From positions 24,619,033 through 24,683,032 of the forward strand of contig CM049309.1 in NCBI GenBank assembly GCA_026874595.1: DNA of 64,000 bases, in the 5' to 3' direction. The stretch comes from Sipunculus nudus (taxonomy: Eukaryota; Annelida; Sipuncula; Golfingiida; Sipunculidae). Of the stretch, positions 36,010-47,400 are shown piece after piece; the stretch's first letter is position 1, and every line of letters starts with the position of its first letter. Under the pieces are notes generated by a model. The model worked only from the letters and a program-made list of their open reading frames with translations, had not been told where the DNA came from and did no database searches. The position numbers were made by a program, and so were the translations under genes.

Positions 36010-37480
36010 TACCAAAGCTATAAATAAAATGCAGCTACTGCACTGAGTGAACTCTTGACCTATACCTGGCTGCACTTCTTCCAATCCAGGCACTGTGCCA
36101 AAACTATTTATAGAGCTGATATCATCTTGGCAAAAGGCCAACATCAAGGCACTTGCAATCTGCCAATGGTAAACCAAGTGCTGCTATCTGTACTCAAAAG
36201 TGGTCCCTACTTGAAATAACTTTGAAATTAATTTTCCCAATACAAAATGCTTTACAGCTGACTTTTTATAAAAAAAAGAAATCAGGAAAATGATTTCAGT
36301 TGCATACTGAATGCAAAATTAAAATAAAGATATATCTCATTGATGGCAAATTCTTGAATTAAGTTGTGTAGGGATACCAATAATTTATAATCCATGTACA
36401 GTTGTATTTATATAGCCACAGAGAGCTGAATATCCATGAATGTCCCATTGCCTGGTATGATGAACTTAAATCATATATATATTTTTTTTAAAAGCTTTTA
36501 AAAAAACTTTCTTGTCAATATTAACCAAAGATAATCTGAAATCTAAAATTCTAGTGGCATGATGTAATAGATGATGATAACTGGTGCCAGGCTAGATTTA
36601 ACAGCATCACACAGCTAACATATATGGTAAAATGACTCAATTCAATCTCCATAATTCAGCCAAAATTCACTCACGTGGAACCATTAATGACAATTATTAT
36701 AAGAATTATTGTAAGGATTATTCTTGTAAAATATTTAACAAACTGGCTTCAGTGGCAACAGTCAAAAAACGTTTCGCAGGTTTATAACTCATATAGGAAG
36801 ATACAGCAAACTGGCTAAGTACAGCTTCCCGTAACTCAGCCAAAAAGCACTGAACCAAAACCATTTGAACAAACTTGGATTATCAACATCTGAGGATAAT
36901 TAATGTGTGAGATTTAAGAAATTGGCCCAGTGGTTTTTGAGTAGAAGATCTTTGTAGCCACTGAACTAAAATGGGCTGTTATGGCATATGATTAAATTCA
37001 GCTTCCCATAACTTAGCCAAAAGTCACTGAACAGAGACCATTTGAACAAACTTCAGAAAGCACTACCCTAGAATCATTTCTGTGCAATATTAAACATTTT
37101 GGCCATATGGTTTCAGAGAAGAAGTTTTTTGTAGCCCTCAGAGTGATACAGGTACTGATGACCCCGTACAAAAAAAGCCGATGCAGGTGGCGCCACCAAT
37201 ACCTTAATTTCAGATATGACCTATGTGACAAACATTGGCATAAAATTTGGTCATGATAGCTCTAGCCGTTTCTGAGATTTAAATTTTAATATCCTTTTTT
37301 TGGACAGATGACAAAGTTCAACCTCCTGTAAATCGGCCAAAAATCTCCGAACTGGAACCATTTGAACAAACTTGTGAGAGATTGTTCCAGGGATCAATTC
37401 TGTGAAATATAGGACAATTTGGCTGGACAGTTTCGGAAAAGAAGATTTTTAAAGCTTTTTTTTAGCTTTTTCCTTATAAA
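36010..37480 (+). repeat. Long dispersed repeat (copies at 39420 and 47575)
   Basis: It starts 'ccaaagctataaataaaatgcagc...ctgcactgagtgaactcttgacc' and runs collinearly with 47575-48751. The second half (from about 37070) also matches 39550-40010. It contains one palindrome GGTGGCGCCACC (37186-37197). The phrase 'ttccataactcagccaaaa.tcactgaac' recurs several times, so it is itself internally repetitive. Non-coding. Confidence 0.8.
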
Positions 37481-37492
37481 ATCTTAGAAAAT

Positions 37493-38720
37493 GCTAGAAT
37501 ACGCGTCTTCGACAAGAGACTACGTGTATCTGCGAATTCATAGAGGTATGTGTAATGTAAATCATTGAATGTTCCTAGCATGACACGACTGCATTGTGGC
37601 ACCGGTGATGCCAATTAGACTCCTCATATATGTGAAAGGGGCAATTTTCACCCAAAGCTAAAGCACGGATGGACGCCACGGGAAAACGATTACAGATGGC
37701 GTCATCAGTCTTGAGTACGATATGCATGTATGCAAGATCTATGGACATGAATAATTTCAGGCCAATACAGTGAACCACTCCTGAGAAAAAGCCATCAATG
37801 TATTTCACGTGAACGTGAAGGTAGGTGGCGGCACCTGTCGGGTCTATGAGAAAACTCTCAAAGATGGATGGACATACCAAATTTCAGACCAATACAATGA
37901 ACCACTCCTAAAATACGATCAATAATCACCCAAAGCAAACGTACAAATGGCCACCACACAAAACGATTGCAGATGGGGCCACCAGTCTTGAATACGAGAT
38001 AGAGGTATCCACGATCTATAAACATGCACAATTTCAGATCAATACGGCAAATCACTACCGAGAAAAAGGCATTAATTAATTCTACGAAAACGGGAAGGTT
38101 GGTGGCGCCACCTGTCTGGTCTACCAGAAAACTTTCAAAGATAGATGGATTTGCCTAATTTCAGACCAATACATTGAACCACTCCTGAGATATGAGCAAT
38201 TTTCACTCAAAGAAAATGTACGAATAGACGCCACGCGAAAATGATTGCAGATGGTGCCATCAATCTTGAGAACAAGATGGAGTATCCAAGATCTATGAAC
38301 CCTCCAATTTCAGCCCAAAATAATGAACCAACCACTGTGATGAACAGATGGCGAATGCATAGATGGACGCCACAAAAAAATCATTGTAGGTGGCGCCACC
38401 AGTCTCGAGTATGTGATGGAGAGATCCAAGATCTATTTACATGCAAAATTTCTGCTCAATACATTGAAACACTCCTGAGATATGGGCTGTTTTCTAAAAT
38501 ACACCCAGATTCATACTGCACTAAAAGTCTTGCAGATGGCCCGACCAGTCTTTGTTATGCACAACATAGGTGAGCAAATAACTATGCTGGGTTTCGGAAA
38601 GATTGGTCTAAGGGTCTTAGAGGAGTTCTCCGAAAACAAACGCCGCGGCGGCGGCGGTGGAACCCGCGTGAAAACATAGTACCCACAATACTCTGTTTTG
38701 TTGGATAAAATAACATATAT
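37493..38720 (-). mobile_element. Helitron-type element, variant subfamily
   Basis: The left end is GCTAGAATACG with a decayed hairpin and GTGTATCTGCGAA. The body has seven or so monomers of a subtype using 'agtcttgagtac' and 'tgaaccactcctgag' (exact palindromes at 38101-38112 and 38389-38400). The right end near 38675-38710 is a decayed version of the TATCCGC...GCGGATA terminus, preceded by a CGG-rich stretch (38640-38665). The base before CTAG is G, not A, so the terminus has drifted or is not the original one. Confidence 0.6.
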
Positions 38721-39065
38721 ATCCTGGTTATTATTGGACGCATAGCTAATTCCAGACACAGAAAAATAGGTGCATGGAATGGATTCCCTAATGAACATCT
38801 CACGTGGCATGATGACATAAAAGTAAATGGTAAGCTTTGGTGTGATTACTTAAGTTAAACTTGAGTTAAACATAGAACAATCCGGTGCAACCCCTTACCC
38901 ACAACTTGACAAATGTGATAAATGTGTAGGAGATTACAAAACAACGAAACAATTGCCAAGCCCTATGCACAACCAACCCTATTGCTGGGAGAACATTCTG
39001 GCCAATGTCCTAGAGGCCACTTCATCACACCCAGTAAAGCAACTGGTTACAGTCCCTACGTTTTA
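38721..39065. other. Intergenic between elements
   Basis: No gene or repeat boundary recognised. Confidence 0.4.
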
Positions 39066-40136
39066 TCAAGGCCTACAGGCCTAATGCGAACCTGTGCAAT
39101 GGTTTATACACCAGGTGTAATGCTTCAATACTGGGCCATTACTTTTCAAGTAGGCCTACATGTCTTGTATACGACGAACGTATCAGAGATGTATATATAT
39201 ATACCCAATTTCAGGCTGATATCCTCTCCTGGGAAATAAGCATGGACATACACTGTGCAAAAATTATTTTAGGTGGCGCCACCAATCTTGTATACGACAA
39301 AGCTTAACTTTTGACCTGTACCTGGCTGCACTGAATGAACACTTGACCTGTTTCATAATCTGACACAATTAGCAGTTTGCTAAAGCTATAAATAGATCCA
39401 GGCTGACCTTTAGCTCGAAATCAGATTCAGTGAGCAGTCTGCCAAAGCTATTAATAGAATGCAGCTGCTGCACTGAGTGAACTCTTGACCTATACCTGGC
39501 GGCACTTCTTCCCATCCTGGCACTGTGTTAAAATTATTTATAGAGCTGACATCACTACCCTAGGATCATTTCTGTTCGATATTAAACATTTTGGCCATAT
39601 GGTTTCAGAGAAGAAGTTTTTTGTAGCCCTCAGCGTGATACAGGCACTGATGACCCCATACAAAAAAGGCCGATGCAGGTGGCGCCACCAATACCTCAAT
39701 TTCAGATATGACCTATGTGACCAACATTGGCATAAAATTTGGTGATGATTTCTCCAGCCGTTTCTGAGATTTAAATTTTAATATGCTTTTTTGGACAGAT
39801 GACAAAGTTTCAACCTCCTGTAACTCAGTCAAAAATCTCCGAACTGGAGCCATTTGAACAAACTTAAGAAAGATTGTTCCAGGGATCATTTCTGTGAAAT
39901 ATTGGACAATTTGGCTTGGCAGTTTCGGAGAAGAAGTTTTTAAAAGCTTTTTCCCTTTAAAATTTAAGAAAATGCAGTTAGAAAAAAATTAACAAAATCC
40001 GAATTTTTCGGATGACTGATTATTTCAACAACAAAAAAATTTGGTGATGCTAGCTCCTGCCCTTTTTGAGATAGCTGTGGTTAACGTACAGATGACGCAC
40101 AGCGCCGCAACATCGCGTAAGCTCACAGGTTCACTA
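39066..40136 (+). repeat. Element of the GCGAACCTGTG family
   Basis: The left end is GGCCTACAGGCCTAATGCGAACCTGTG (39069 on) and the right end is AAGCTCACAGGTTCAC (about 40118-40133). These inverted ends bracket about 1.07 kb containing two palindrome monomers (39272-39283 and 39678-39689) and part of the repeat at 36010. No gene. Confidence 0.6.
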
Positions 40137-40930
40137 ACAAGGGACCCATGGGTCACGGCACTCAGCTGTTATTTATGATAAAAAATATGATTTCGGAAAG
40201 AGGCACATGCTGGTTTTATGTGGTAATAAATATAAGCTTTATTATGAGTTGTTGGTGTTTAGCTTATGTATGATTTAGCTAAAATTTAACAAATTTGATC
40301 TAATTTTTGGTATACAATTAAATTTTGATCAATTAAAGTTGTATTACTGGAAAAAATAGTCCCTACCTTTAACACTTTTGGTCTTAAGTGACCAAATATC
40401 TTTCCTGATTTTTTTACAAAGTTCATTATGTTTGTGCCCATAACTTTTTAAAATTAAATAATACTGACTTAATTTCTGGCATGTACATAGGAACTATATA
40501 TAGGAATATTTATGGTAAATATGAAGAAAACCAGATGAGTGGTTTTGATATTATGCAGTCCTAAAGTGTGAAAATAGATTTCTAATAAAACAAGGTTTAC
40601 AGGCCTTATGCGAACCTGTGCATTGGGAAATACACCAGGTATAATTCTTCAAAACTGGACCATTACTTTTCATGTATATGAACAATGCAAGGACTAAACA
40701 TCTTGAATAAGAAACAATTACACAAACATCACTGCTGAAATTCTCGTATGGGTGCACACAACACAAAAACAAGGGACCCATGGGTCTCGGCGCTCAGCTG
40801 TTATATATGATTAAAAAAATATGATTTTGAAATGAGGCACATGCTGGTTTTGTGTGGTAATAAATATAAGCTGTATTATGAGTTGTTGGTGTTTAGCTTA
40901 TGTATGATTTTGATAGATTCTTTGGAGACA
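40137..40930 (+). repeat. Two partial copies starting GACCCATGGGTC
   Basis: GACCCATGGGTC at 40143-40154 and 40775-40786 is followed both times by 'ggc.ctcagctgttat.tatgat.aaaaaatatgatttt' and 'aggcacatgctggttttgtgtggtaataaatataagct'. Between them is a copy of the 'aggccttatgcgaacctgtgca' left end (about 40597). Confidence 0.75.
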
Positions 40931-41370
40931 GGGAAGAGATTGATTTATTTTATTTTATTAACAAATGGAGTGCTTTTGTCATACAGATTTTGACTTGGCC
41001 ATATAACTGATAAGCAGCACATATAAGATAAGAGTTTAACTATTTATTAAAATTTAATAACAAATATTGTGCCAAATATAATTTTTATTAAAAATAATAA
41101 GAGAATCATATTTTTTTAAATTTAAATATTACTGAAATGATTATTAAAATAATATTATAGAATATATTCATGAATGCATTCATGAATACATTTTGAAAGT
41201 ATTTGCACTGGTATTCAAATACTTTCATTTTTACCTGAATTCCCATTCTTATGCAGTTTTATAATGGAGTACATATTCATATTCCTATTCAAATACATTT
41301 GCAATGTATTCACACCATGTCTGGTATGTATCTAGTTTTAGCCAAACAATGATGTTGAGAATCCAGAATA
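40931..41370. other. AT-rich intergenic
   Basis: No gene. An ATTCATGAATGCATTCATGAAT inverted stretch lies near 41166-41190. Confidence 0.4.
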
Positions 41371-42190
41371 TAAACAAAGGACCGATGGGTCACGGCGCCC
41401 AGTTTAAGTTTTAATTTTTTGCAAATGCAAAATATGAAAAATATTCTATTTTAATGTTTTTCATTTATATAAGCATATGAGAAGCTAAGAGGGAAGGGGC
41501 CCTCCTACTTGGTTATAGTAAAGTTCTAAATATATGATTGCAAACTAATACTCTGACAAGACTGTCATGGAAAAAACAGTAAAAGTTTTGAGATACTGTG
41601 ATGCATATGAATAATTTACAGATGGACAGGCAAGTGGACAGAATGGACTGATACCTTTATTTCACTTTCAAGGGAATAATGCATTTAAGTTTATATATAA
41701 GCCTATTTTTTAGCATATCCACTTTTTCCATTAATAGTTTTTATCCGATTCATTTTTTTTAATTTACAAGTTTTATAAATTTGTAATAAAAAACCTGAAA
41801 ATATAAGTTAAAATATTAGAATTCTAAGTTGCAATCATTATATATCCAGAGTGTAGCTCATATTGGGTCATATTATGCATACTCATATATTTTATTATTT
41901 TTAAATCAAATGTTTAAACTGAATTTAAAAGAAAATGATGCCACAACATTGCATCTACAAGATTATTCCTTGAATCCCTATTAAAAAGCTTTGCACATTG
42001 GAGTTTTCAGTACATGCTTTATTTTATTTACCAAAATAAAATAAAAGATTCAGTAATTTGATTAAATAAAAACATCTTTTCAAATAAAGTATATACACTG
42101 TTGGTTGAATGAGGGACAAACAATATCATTATGCAAATAAATAGTCAATTTCACACCTGGTGAAGTTTTTTTCTTCTGAAGTAAAGCATT
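41371..42190. repeat. Dispersed repeat copy (pair of 2331-3175)
   Basis: It is collinear with 2331-3175. It starts with GACCGATGGGTC (one change in the palindrome) and ends near 'tcacacctggtgaag'. Confidence 0.85.
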
Positions 42191-42589
42191 ACTTATCTGA
42201 TGAACATCCACACTTTCATAGCAATACACCACTTTGTGGACACAATTAAATGTGCACTTTAATCATTGTTACCCTGGTGGTACAATACAAAATCTAAAAT
42301 GTAGCATAGCCAAGAATAAAATGAAATACAGAAAATTATAACATTCATCTAGTCAATGCACCATCTGGGGGGGGGGGGGGGTGCAGAGCAGAGGGGAAGC
42401 CTGCTAGTAGTGGCCAAGCTGAGCCAAGGCAAGCTGCCTGGGGTGGGTTACATAATGCAAGTGAAGGCTGTACTACTAGGTGGGCTAGATGTTAACAACA
42501 CTTGTCATGGTGTATGAAAACTTGAATAAAAGCTACTCTTTTCAATTAATTCCTTTGAAATTTCAGATTTTAAAAGATTAAATCCTAAT
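42191..42589. other. Intergenic with G run
   Basis: A 15-base G run at 42367-42381. No gene. Confidence 0.4.
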
Positions 42590-43221
42590 TTATATATGCT
42601 GTGAAAATGAAATCAACAGTGCTTACAGGGAAAAAACGTGCCATTGCCAAATTTGGACAAAATTTAAGGTATTGATTTATTTATTTATTAATGCTAATAA
42701 CTTGAAAAATTTGCAAAATACAGATCTAATTTTGGGTAAACAATTGAATCTTGATTAAATAAAGTTATATTCCTGAAAAAAGTCTCCAGCTTCAGCAATT
42801 CTCATGTTAAATGAGCAAATATATCCTAATTTTTTAAATTTTGCATTATATTTGGGCTAGCAACTTCAAAAAAATACCCAATACTGACCTAATTTTTGGT
42901 ATGTGCATAGAAAATGTATGGAAGAATAAGAATAGTAAATATGATCAAAAACAGATAAGTGATTTTGATATTAGGCAGCATTAAAGTGTAACAATGGCTT
43001 TTTTTTATGGAAAACGGAGGTTTTTCTTTAATATCTCGAAGGAACAAAGTCCTTATGACCCAATTTTGTGTATGGTAGGAGATATTGGGGACATCTAAGG
43101 GTATGCAGAATTTTGGATTCGTAGGTTCAACGGTTTTAAAAAACGTGCCCTGTTAACGGACGGACGGACGGACGGACAAAGGACCACGACTATAGCTCAG
43201 ATGACTTAAATTCAGCAGAGC
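42590..43221 (+). repeat. AGCTCAG-hairpin element, full-length copy
   Basis: It is collinear with 33325-33944, including (ACGG)5 at about 43157-43176. Its terminal hairpin (43193-43221) has decayed in the right arm. Confidence 0.75.
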
Positions 43222-43310
43222 TAATAATTGTAGCTGGCACCACCAGTTTTGTATACAACAAAGCTATCAGACATATATACATATGCCCAATTTCAGACTG
43301 ATATATCAAA

Positions 43311-43530
43311 CAGAGTTGGGTCCAAAAGTTATTGTTATTGAAGTACTTGTTATTACAATTACTTTTTCAAGTAATTGTACTTGTAATCGATTACTTTTTG
43401 AAATCCTGAAAAGTAATTGTACTTGTAATCGATTACTTTTGAAAAGTAATTGTTTGAACAATTACTTTTCAATTACTTTCAAGTTCTGTGTAAAATGTGA
43501 GAGTAATATACAATTACAGAATTCAAATAG
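43311..43530 (+). mobile_element. hAT transposon left-end fragment
   Basis: It starts CAGAGTTGGG inside a palindrome monomer (the phrase 'tttcagactgatatatcaaa' is cut). It continues with many copies of AGTAATTG/CAATTACT and AATCGATTACTTTT, the usual subterminal array of one hAT group. The matching right end CCCAACTCTG was not found, so the copy is truncated. It is a different subfamily from 16053-17476. Confidence 0.65.
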
Positions 43531-44157
43531 ACGGTATTATTAAATATAAAAAAAAATCTTTTATCGTTTCAAAGTACACAAAGCACAATGCTCATATTAC
43601 TATAAAACTATTACTTCACATGCCCTGCTAGGTGGCCAGATAATACACGTGTGGTTTGTTGTCGGCCAGTTATCACCTGGTCTACAACCGACTGTCAGGA
43701 CACAAGTTTGCCAGGTGTAAGATACCAGGGATCTAGTGCATGGTGCTAATTAATTAACTGAATAGATCAGTTCACATACAGAGATTACCAACAGTCTGGC
43801 CTTTGATCACTAAGATGGTCTTAATTAGTGATTGCCCAATGCACAGAGGTGCTCATCATGCAGCCAAGCTTTACTCTGTTTTTATGAGGCTCAGTTTAAT
43901 GGGCAAACATGAGGTAATAGTAGTAAGTAAGAGTAACAGACAGCTTTTTCATGTTATAGAAATAAAACTTAATATATGAGCTGAAATAGTAATAATAATC
44001 GCAACAGAAGGCAAATTTATATTTAAATTAAAACATGTACACTAATTTTCCATTCCCTGTTAGGTCATTAAGAAGATGAGCAAATATTTCTTAACAGGCT
44101 TTTATCTGTTCGAGTGATCGCCTATATGATGTACAGATTGTTAAGGCAAGTTAATAT
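43531..44157. other. Unassigned, possibly hAT interior
   Basis: No transposase frame or gene seen. Confidence 0.35.
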
Positions 44158-44880
44158 TGTTGCATGGACGTCACCCGGACATCAGAGGATGGCGCCACGA
44201 AGTGGTGTGGCCGCCCCCGTTTCCACGCTTATGGATCCACCCCGCTATCAGTGACTACTGACGCGCTTTTAGAAACATAAAAACTATTCTTGGACCATTC
44301 AGTACTGGTTTTGCAGTTCTGCCGGCGCTATCGTTTCTCTCAAGCAAAACCACAAACTTCTGCGGTTTTCCCCCATTGTTGAAAGCCTATAAAACGAACT
44401 CGCCTGCGGTACTATTGACTTTACTACGCTACGTTACAGTTTTCCCCGGGGACCGTGACCGTGGGCTCTTGGTCCCCAAGCCCACGGAATGCCATGAACC
44501 ACGCCATGAACTTTATTATTTGGGAAGAGGAGAGACTTTATGTTTGTTTGGTGCCACATGGATTAATACAGGACTTCAGTTTTGTGTGTGCCCGAATTAT
44601 GTGTTGATGATGGACTTCAGTTTCTCGTATACCGGATTCAGTTAAGTATTTCGTTACAGTTCGTTATTTAGAGACTCAGTTTTCGTCAGAGACTTGGTTA
44701 TAAATTACGTAATGTATTGACTATTATATTATTTGTGTACGATTGTAAATATTGTAATATAGGAATATAGCACTGTTTTTGCTCCCATATTTTGGTTACG
44801 TATTCATTTGAAGAGAACGTGTCTGAGCATATGTGTTACGGTTCGGCCCGAGTTGTTTGGTGTGAAAAGGGACCGTAACA
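44158..44880 (+). mobile_element. Solo LTR, 723 bp
   Basis: It starts TGTTGCATGG and ends ACCGTAACA (TG...CA), flanked by a 4-bp duplication ATAT (44154-44157 and 44881-44884). A TATA box TATAAAA lies at 44388-44394, about 230 bases in, as expected for an LTR promoter. The GC content is above that of the neighbours. The duplication is low-complexity, so the boundaries are less certain than those of the LTR at 48752. An 89-codon frame inside (44376-44645) is not a gene. Confidence 0.65.
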
Positions 44881-44884
44881 ATAT

Positions 44885-45257
44885 AAAAAATGATAACCAT
44901 TGGTGCAAATTGCATGAGAGTACTGGAATGCAGGATTCAGCACAAGTTACCTAATTAACTCTATCTGGCTCTTTAAGACTAAAACATCTATGAATATAGG
45001 GATAGATAGAGAAAGTATATTATTATTTTGACACGAACATCATATATTACAAATTTACAACAATGAATCCATATCTTTTTAGAAACAAGGCCTACAGGCC
45101 TAATGCGAACCTGTGCAAAGTTTAGGAGTATAAATTGAGGTTTATTTTTAAAATTTAATATTGATCCTCTTATGTCCTGCATATCCTACTTAGTCATTAT
45201 TATTTCAGCAAAATGGACGTTTCCAACCTGCAAGTTTCAGGCTAGGACATTTTAAAA
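44885..45257. other. Intergenic with a family left end
   Basis: The left end GGCCTACAGGCCTAATGCGAACCTGTG occurs at 45090-45116. No gene. Confidence 0.45.
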
Positions 45258-46982
45258 CCAGAATATGAGTAGTCGACAAGCCACTATGTGTATCTGCCAA
45301 AATCAGAGCCGGACAGGTGAAGTGAGGCATGGATTAAGTGGCAAGGAGAGTAATGTGAGGTGTGTTGCATATTAGCATGGATGTATGCAGCTAGGTGGTG
45401 CCACCTGTCATAAAATTTAGAAAATTGTCCAGGATGTATAAACCTGCAAAATTTCAGGTGGATAAGTCAAACCACTGCTGAGATATGAGTGATTTTATCC
45501 CAAGGCAGATGAACAGATGGACGCTGTGCATAAGTGGTTGCAGGTGGCGCCACCAGTTTTGCCTATGATGAAAAGCTATGTGAGATCTAAAATTTTGGCC
45601 AAATCGGTCAAACGGTTCCCGAGATATGACCTTGAATGTCTGCAGAGTAAACGTAAATGTAGGTGGCGCCACCTGTCATAAAATCAAGAAAACTGTCCAG
45701 AATGTATAAACCTGCAAAATTTCAGGTCGATAAGTCAAACCACTTCTGAGATATGAGTGATTTTATCCCAAAGCAGATGAGCAGATGGACGCTGTGCATA
45801 AATGGTTGCAGGCGGCGCCACCACTTTTGCCTATGATGAAAAACTATGTGAGATCTATACACATGCAAAATTTTAGCCCAATTGGCCAAACGGTTCCCGA
45901 GATATGAGCTTGGATGTCTGCAGAGTAAATGTGAATGTAGGTGGCGCCACCTGTCATAAAATTGAGAAAGCTGTCCAGGATGTATAAACCTGCAAAATTT
46001 CAGGTGGAAAAGTCAAACCACTGCTGAGATAGGAGAGATTTTATCCCAAGGCAGATGAACAGATGGACCCTGTGCATAAATGGTTGCAGGTGGCGCCACC
46101 AGTTTTGCCTATGATGAAGAGCTATGTGAGATCTATACACATGCAAAATTTTGGCCTAATCGGTAAAAGAATTCCAGAGATATGAGCTTGGATGTCTGCA
46201 GAGTAAACGTGAATGTAGGTGGCACCCAACTGTCACAAAATCAAAAAAACGGTCCAGGATGTATAAACCTGCAAAATTTCAGGTGGAAAAGTCAAACCAC
46301 TGCTGCCATATGAGTGATTTTATCCCAAGGCAGATGAACAGATGGACCCTGTGCATAAATGGTTGCAGGTGGCGCCACCACTTTTGCCTACGATGTAGAA
46401 CTATGTGAGATTTATACACATGCAAAATTTTAGCCCAATCGGTCAAACGGTTCCCGAGATATGAGCTTGGATGTCTGCAGAGTAAATGTGAATGTAGGTG
46501 GTGCCACAGGTCATAAAATCGAGAAAGCTGTCCAGGATGTATAAACCTGCAAAATTTCAGGTGGAAAAGTCAAACCACTGCTGAGATATGAGTGATTTTA
46601 TCCCAAGGCAGATGAACAGGTGGACGCTGTGCAAAAATGGATGCAGGTGGAGCCACCATTTTTAGTGCAGGTTATAAAGCTATCAAAGGGCTACATTTGT
46701 GCAAAATTTTTAGCCTGATCGGTCTAACAGTTCCCAAAATATGTGGGTTTATATGTGAAAACAGACGCACAAATGGACCCTTGGCAGAGAGGAAAGGTCA
46801 GAGGTCAACCAAAAATGAGGGCGCAGCAGTTCACATGTGACCGATCATAATTCCGAATTTTAAAAAATTCTGCCCAGTGGTTATAAAGGGTTTCTCCCGA
46901 AACCTATGCGGCAATGGCTGCAGCGTCGGCGTCCGACTGAAAACATAGTATCCGCAAAACTCTGTTTTGGCGGATACAATGA
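45258..46982 (-). mobile_element. Complete Helitron-type non-autonomous element
   Basis: Read on the minus strand, the 5' end is TCATTGTATCCGCC (from 46982; host A before it). The 3' end is a short hairpin around GTCGACTACT, then CATATTCTGG, followed by T. TC...CTRR with A|T flanks is the Helitron rule. TGTATCCGCCAAAA near the 5' end is repeated inverted near the 3' end (TTTTGGCAGATACA on the same strand), the subterminal inverted repeat seen in Helentron/HINE elements. The interior has nine monomers, alternating type A (palindrome then AGTTTTGCCTATG, ~120-128 bp) and type B (palindrome then TGTCATAAAATC, ~150 bp): palindromes near 45396, 45543, 45662, 45812, 45940, 46089, 46217, 46368, 46496 and 46647. 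No protein is encoded. Confidence 0.8.
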
Positions 46983-47400
46983 TTGTAGCTGGCACCACCA
47001 GTCTTATATACATTGAAATGATATATAAATATGCCCAATGTCAGACTGATATGTCAAACTCCTCCTGTGAAAGAAGCAGGGACATACACTGTGCAAAAAT
47101 TATTGTAGGTGGCGCCACCAGTCTTGTCCACTATAAAGCTACCTGATATGTATAAACATGCCCAATTTAAGGCTGATGTATCAAATTCCTCTGTAGAAAT
47201 AAGCAGGCCCATGCACTGCAAAAGTTAATGTAGGTGGCACCACCTGTCTTGTAAATGAGAATACAATCATAGACGCAGAGACAGGTATCAGTCAAATACA
47301 TCAAACTTCCCCAGAGTTTGATGCACTAGGCTGACAAGACTTAGGTGAGTAAGGCAGTTGCCCCTGAGTGACCTGTGACAAATTGCTGCCTCAAGCTACT
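46983..47400. repeat. Loose palindrome monomers
   Basis: Three monomers of the AGTCTTGT subtype at about 46990, 47108-47119 (exact palindrome) and 47230, following the Helitron-type element directly. Confidence 0.7.

Noticed and set aside
35643-36023. Protein repeats encoded by palindrome monomers (126-codon frame and similar at 46637 and 56078)
   Set aside because: The RWRHH-type peptides come from GGTGGCGCCACC in translation. Monomer lengths are not multiples of three and frames break in every array.
38640-38665. CpG-island promoter at the CGG-rich stretch
   Set aside because: The stretch is short and recurs at the same place in sister elements (about 59278 and 59500), so it is part of the repeat.
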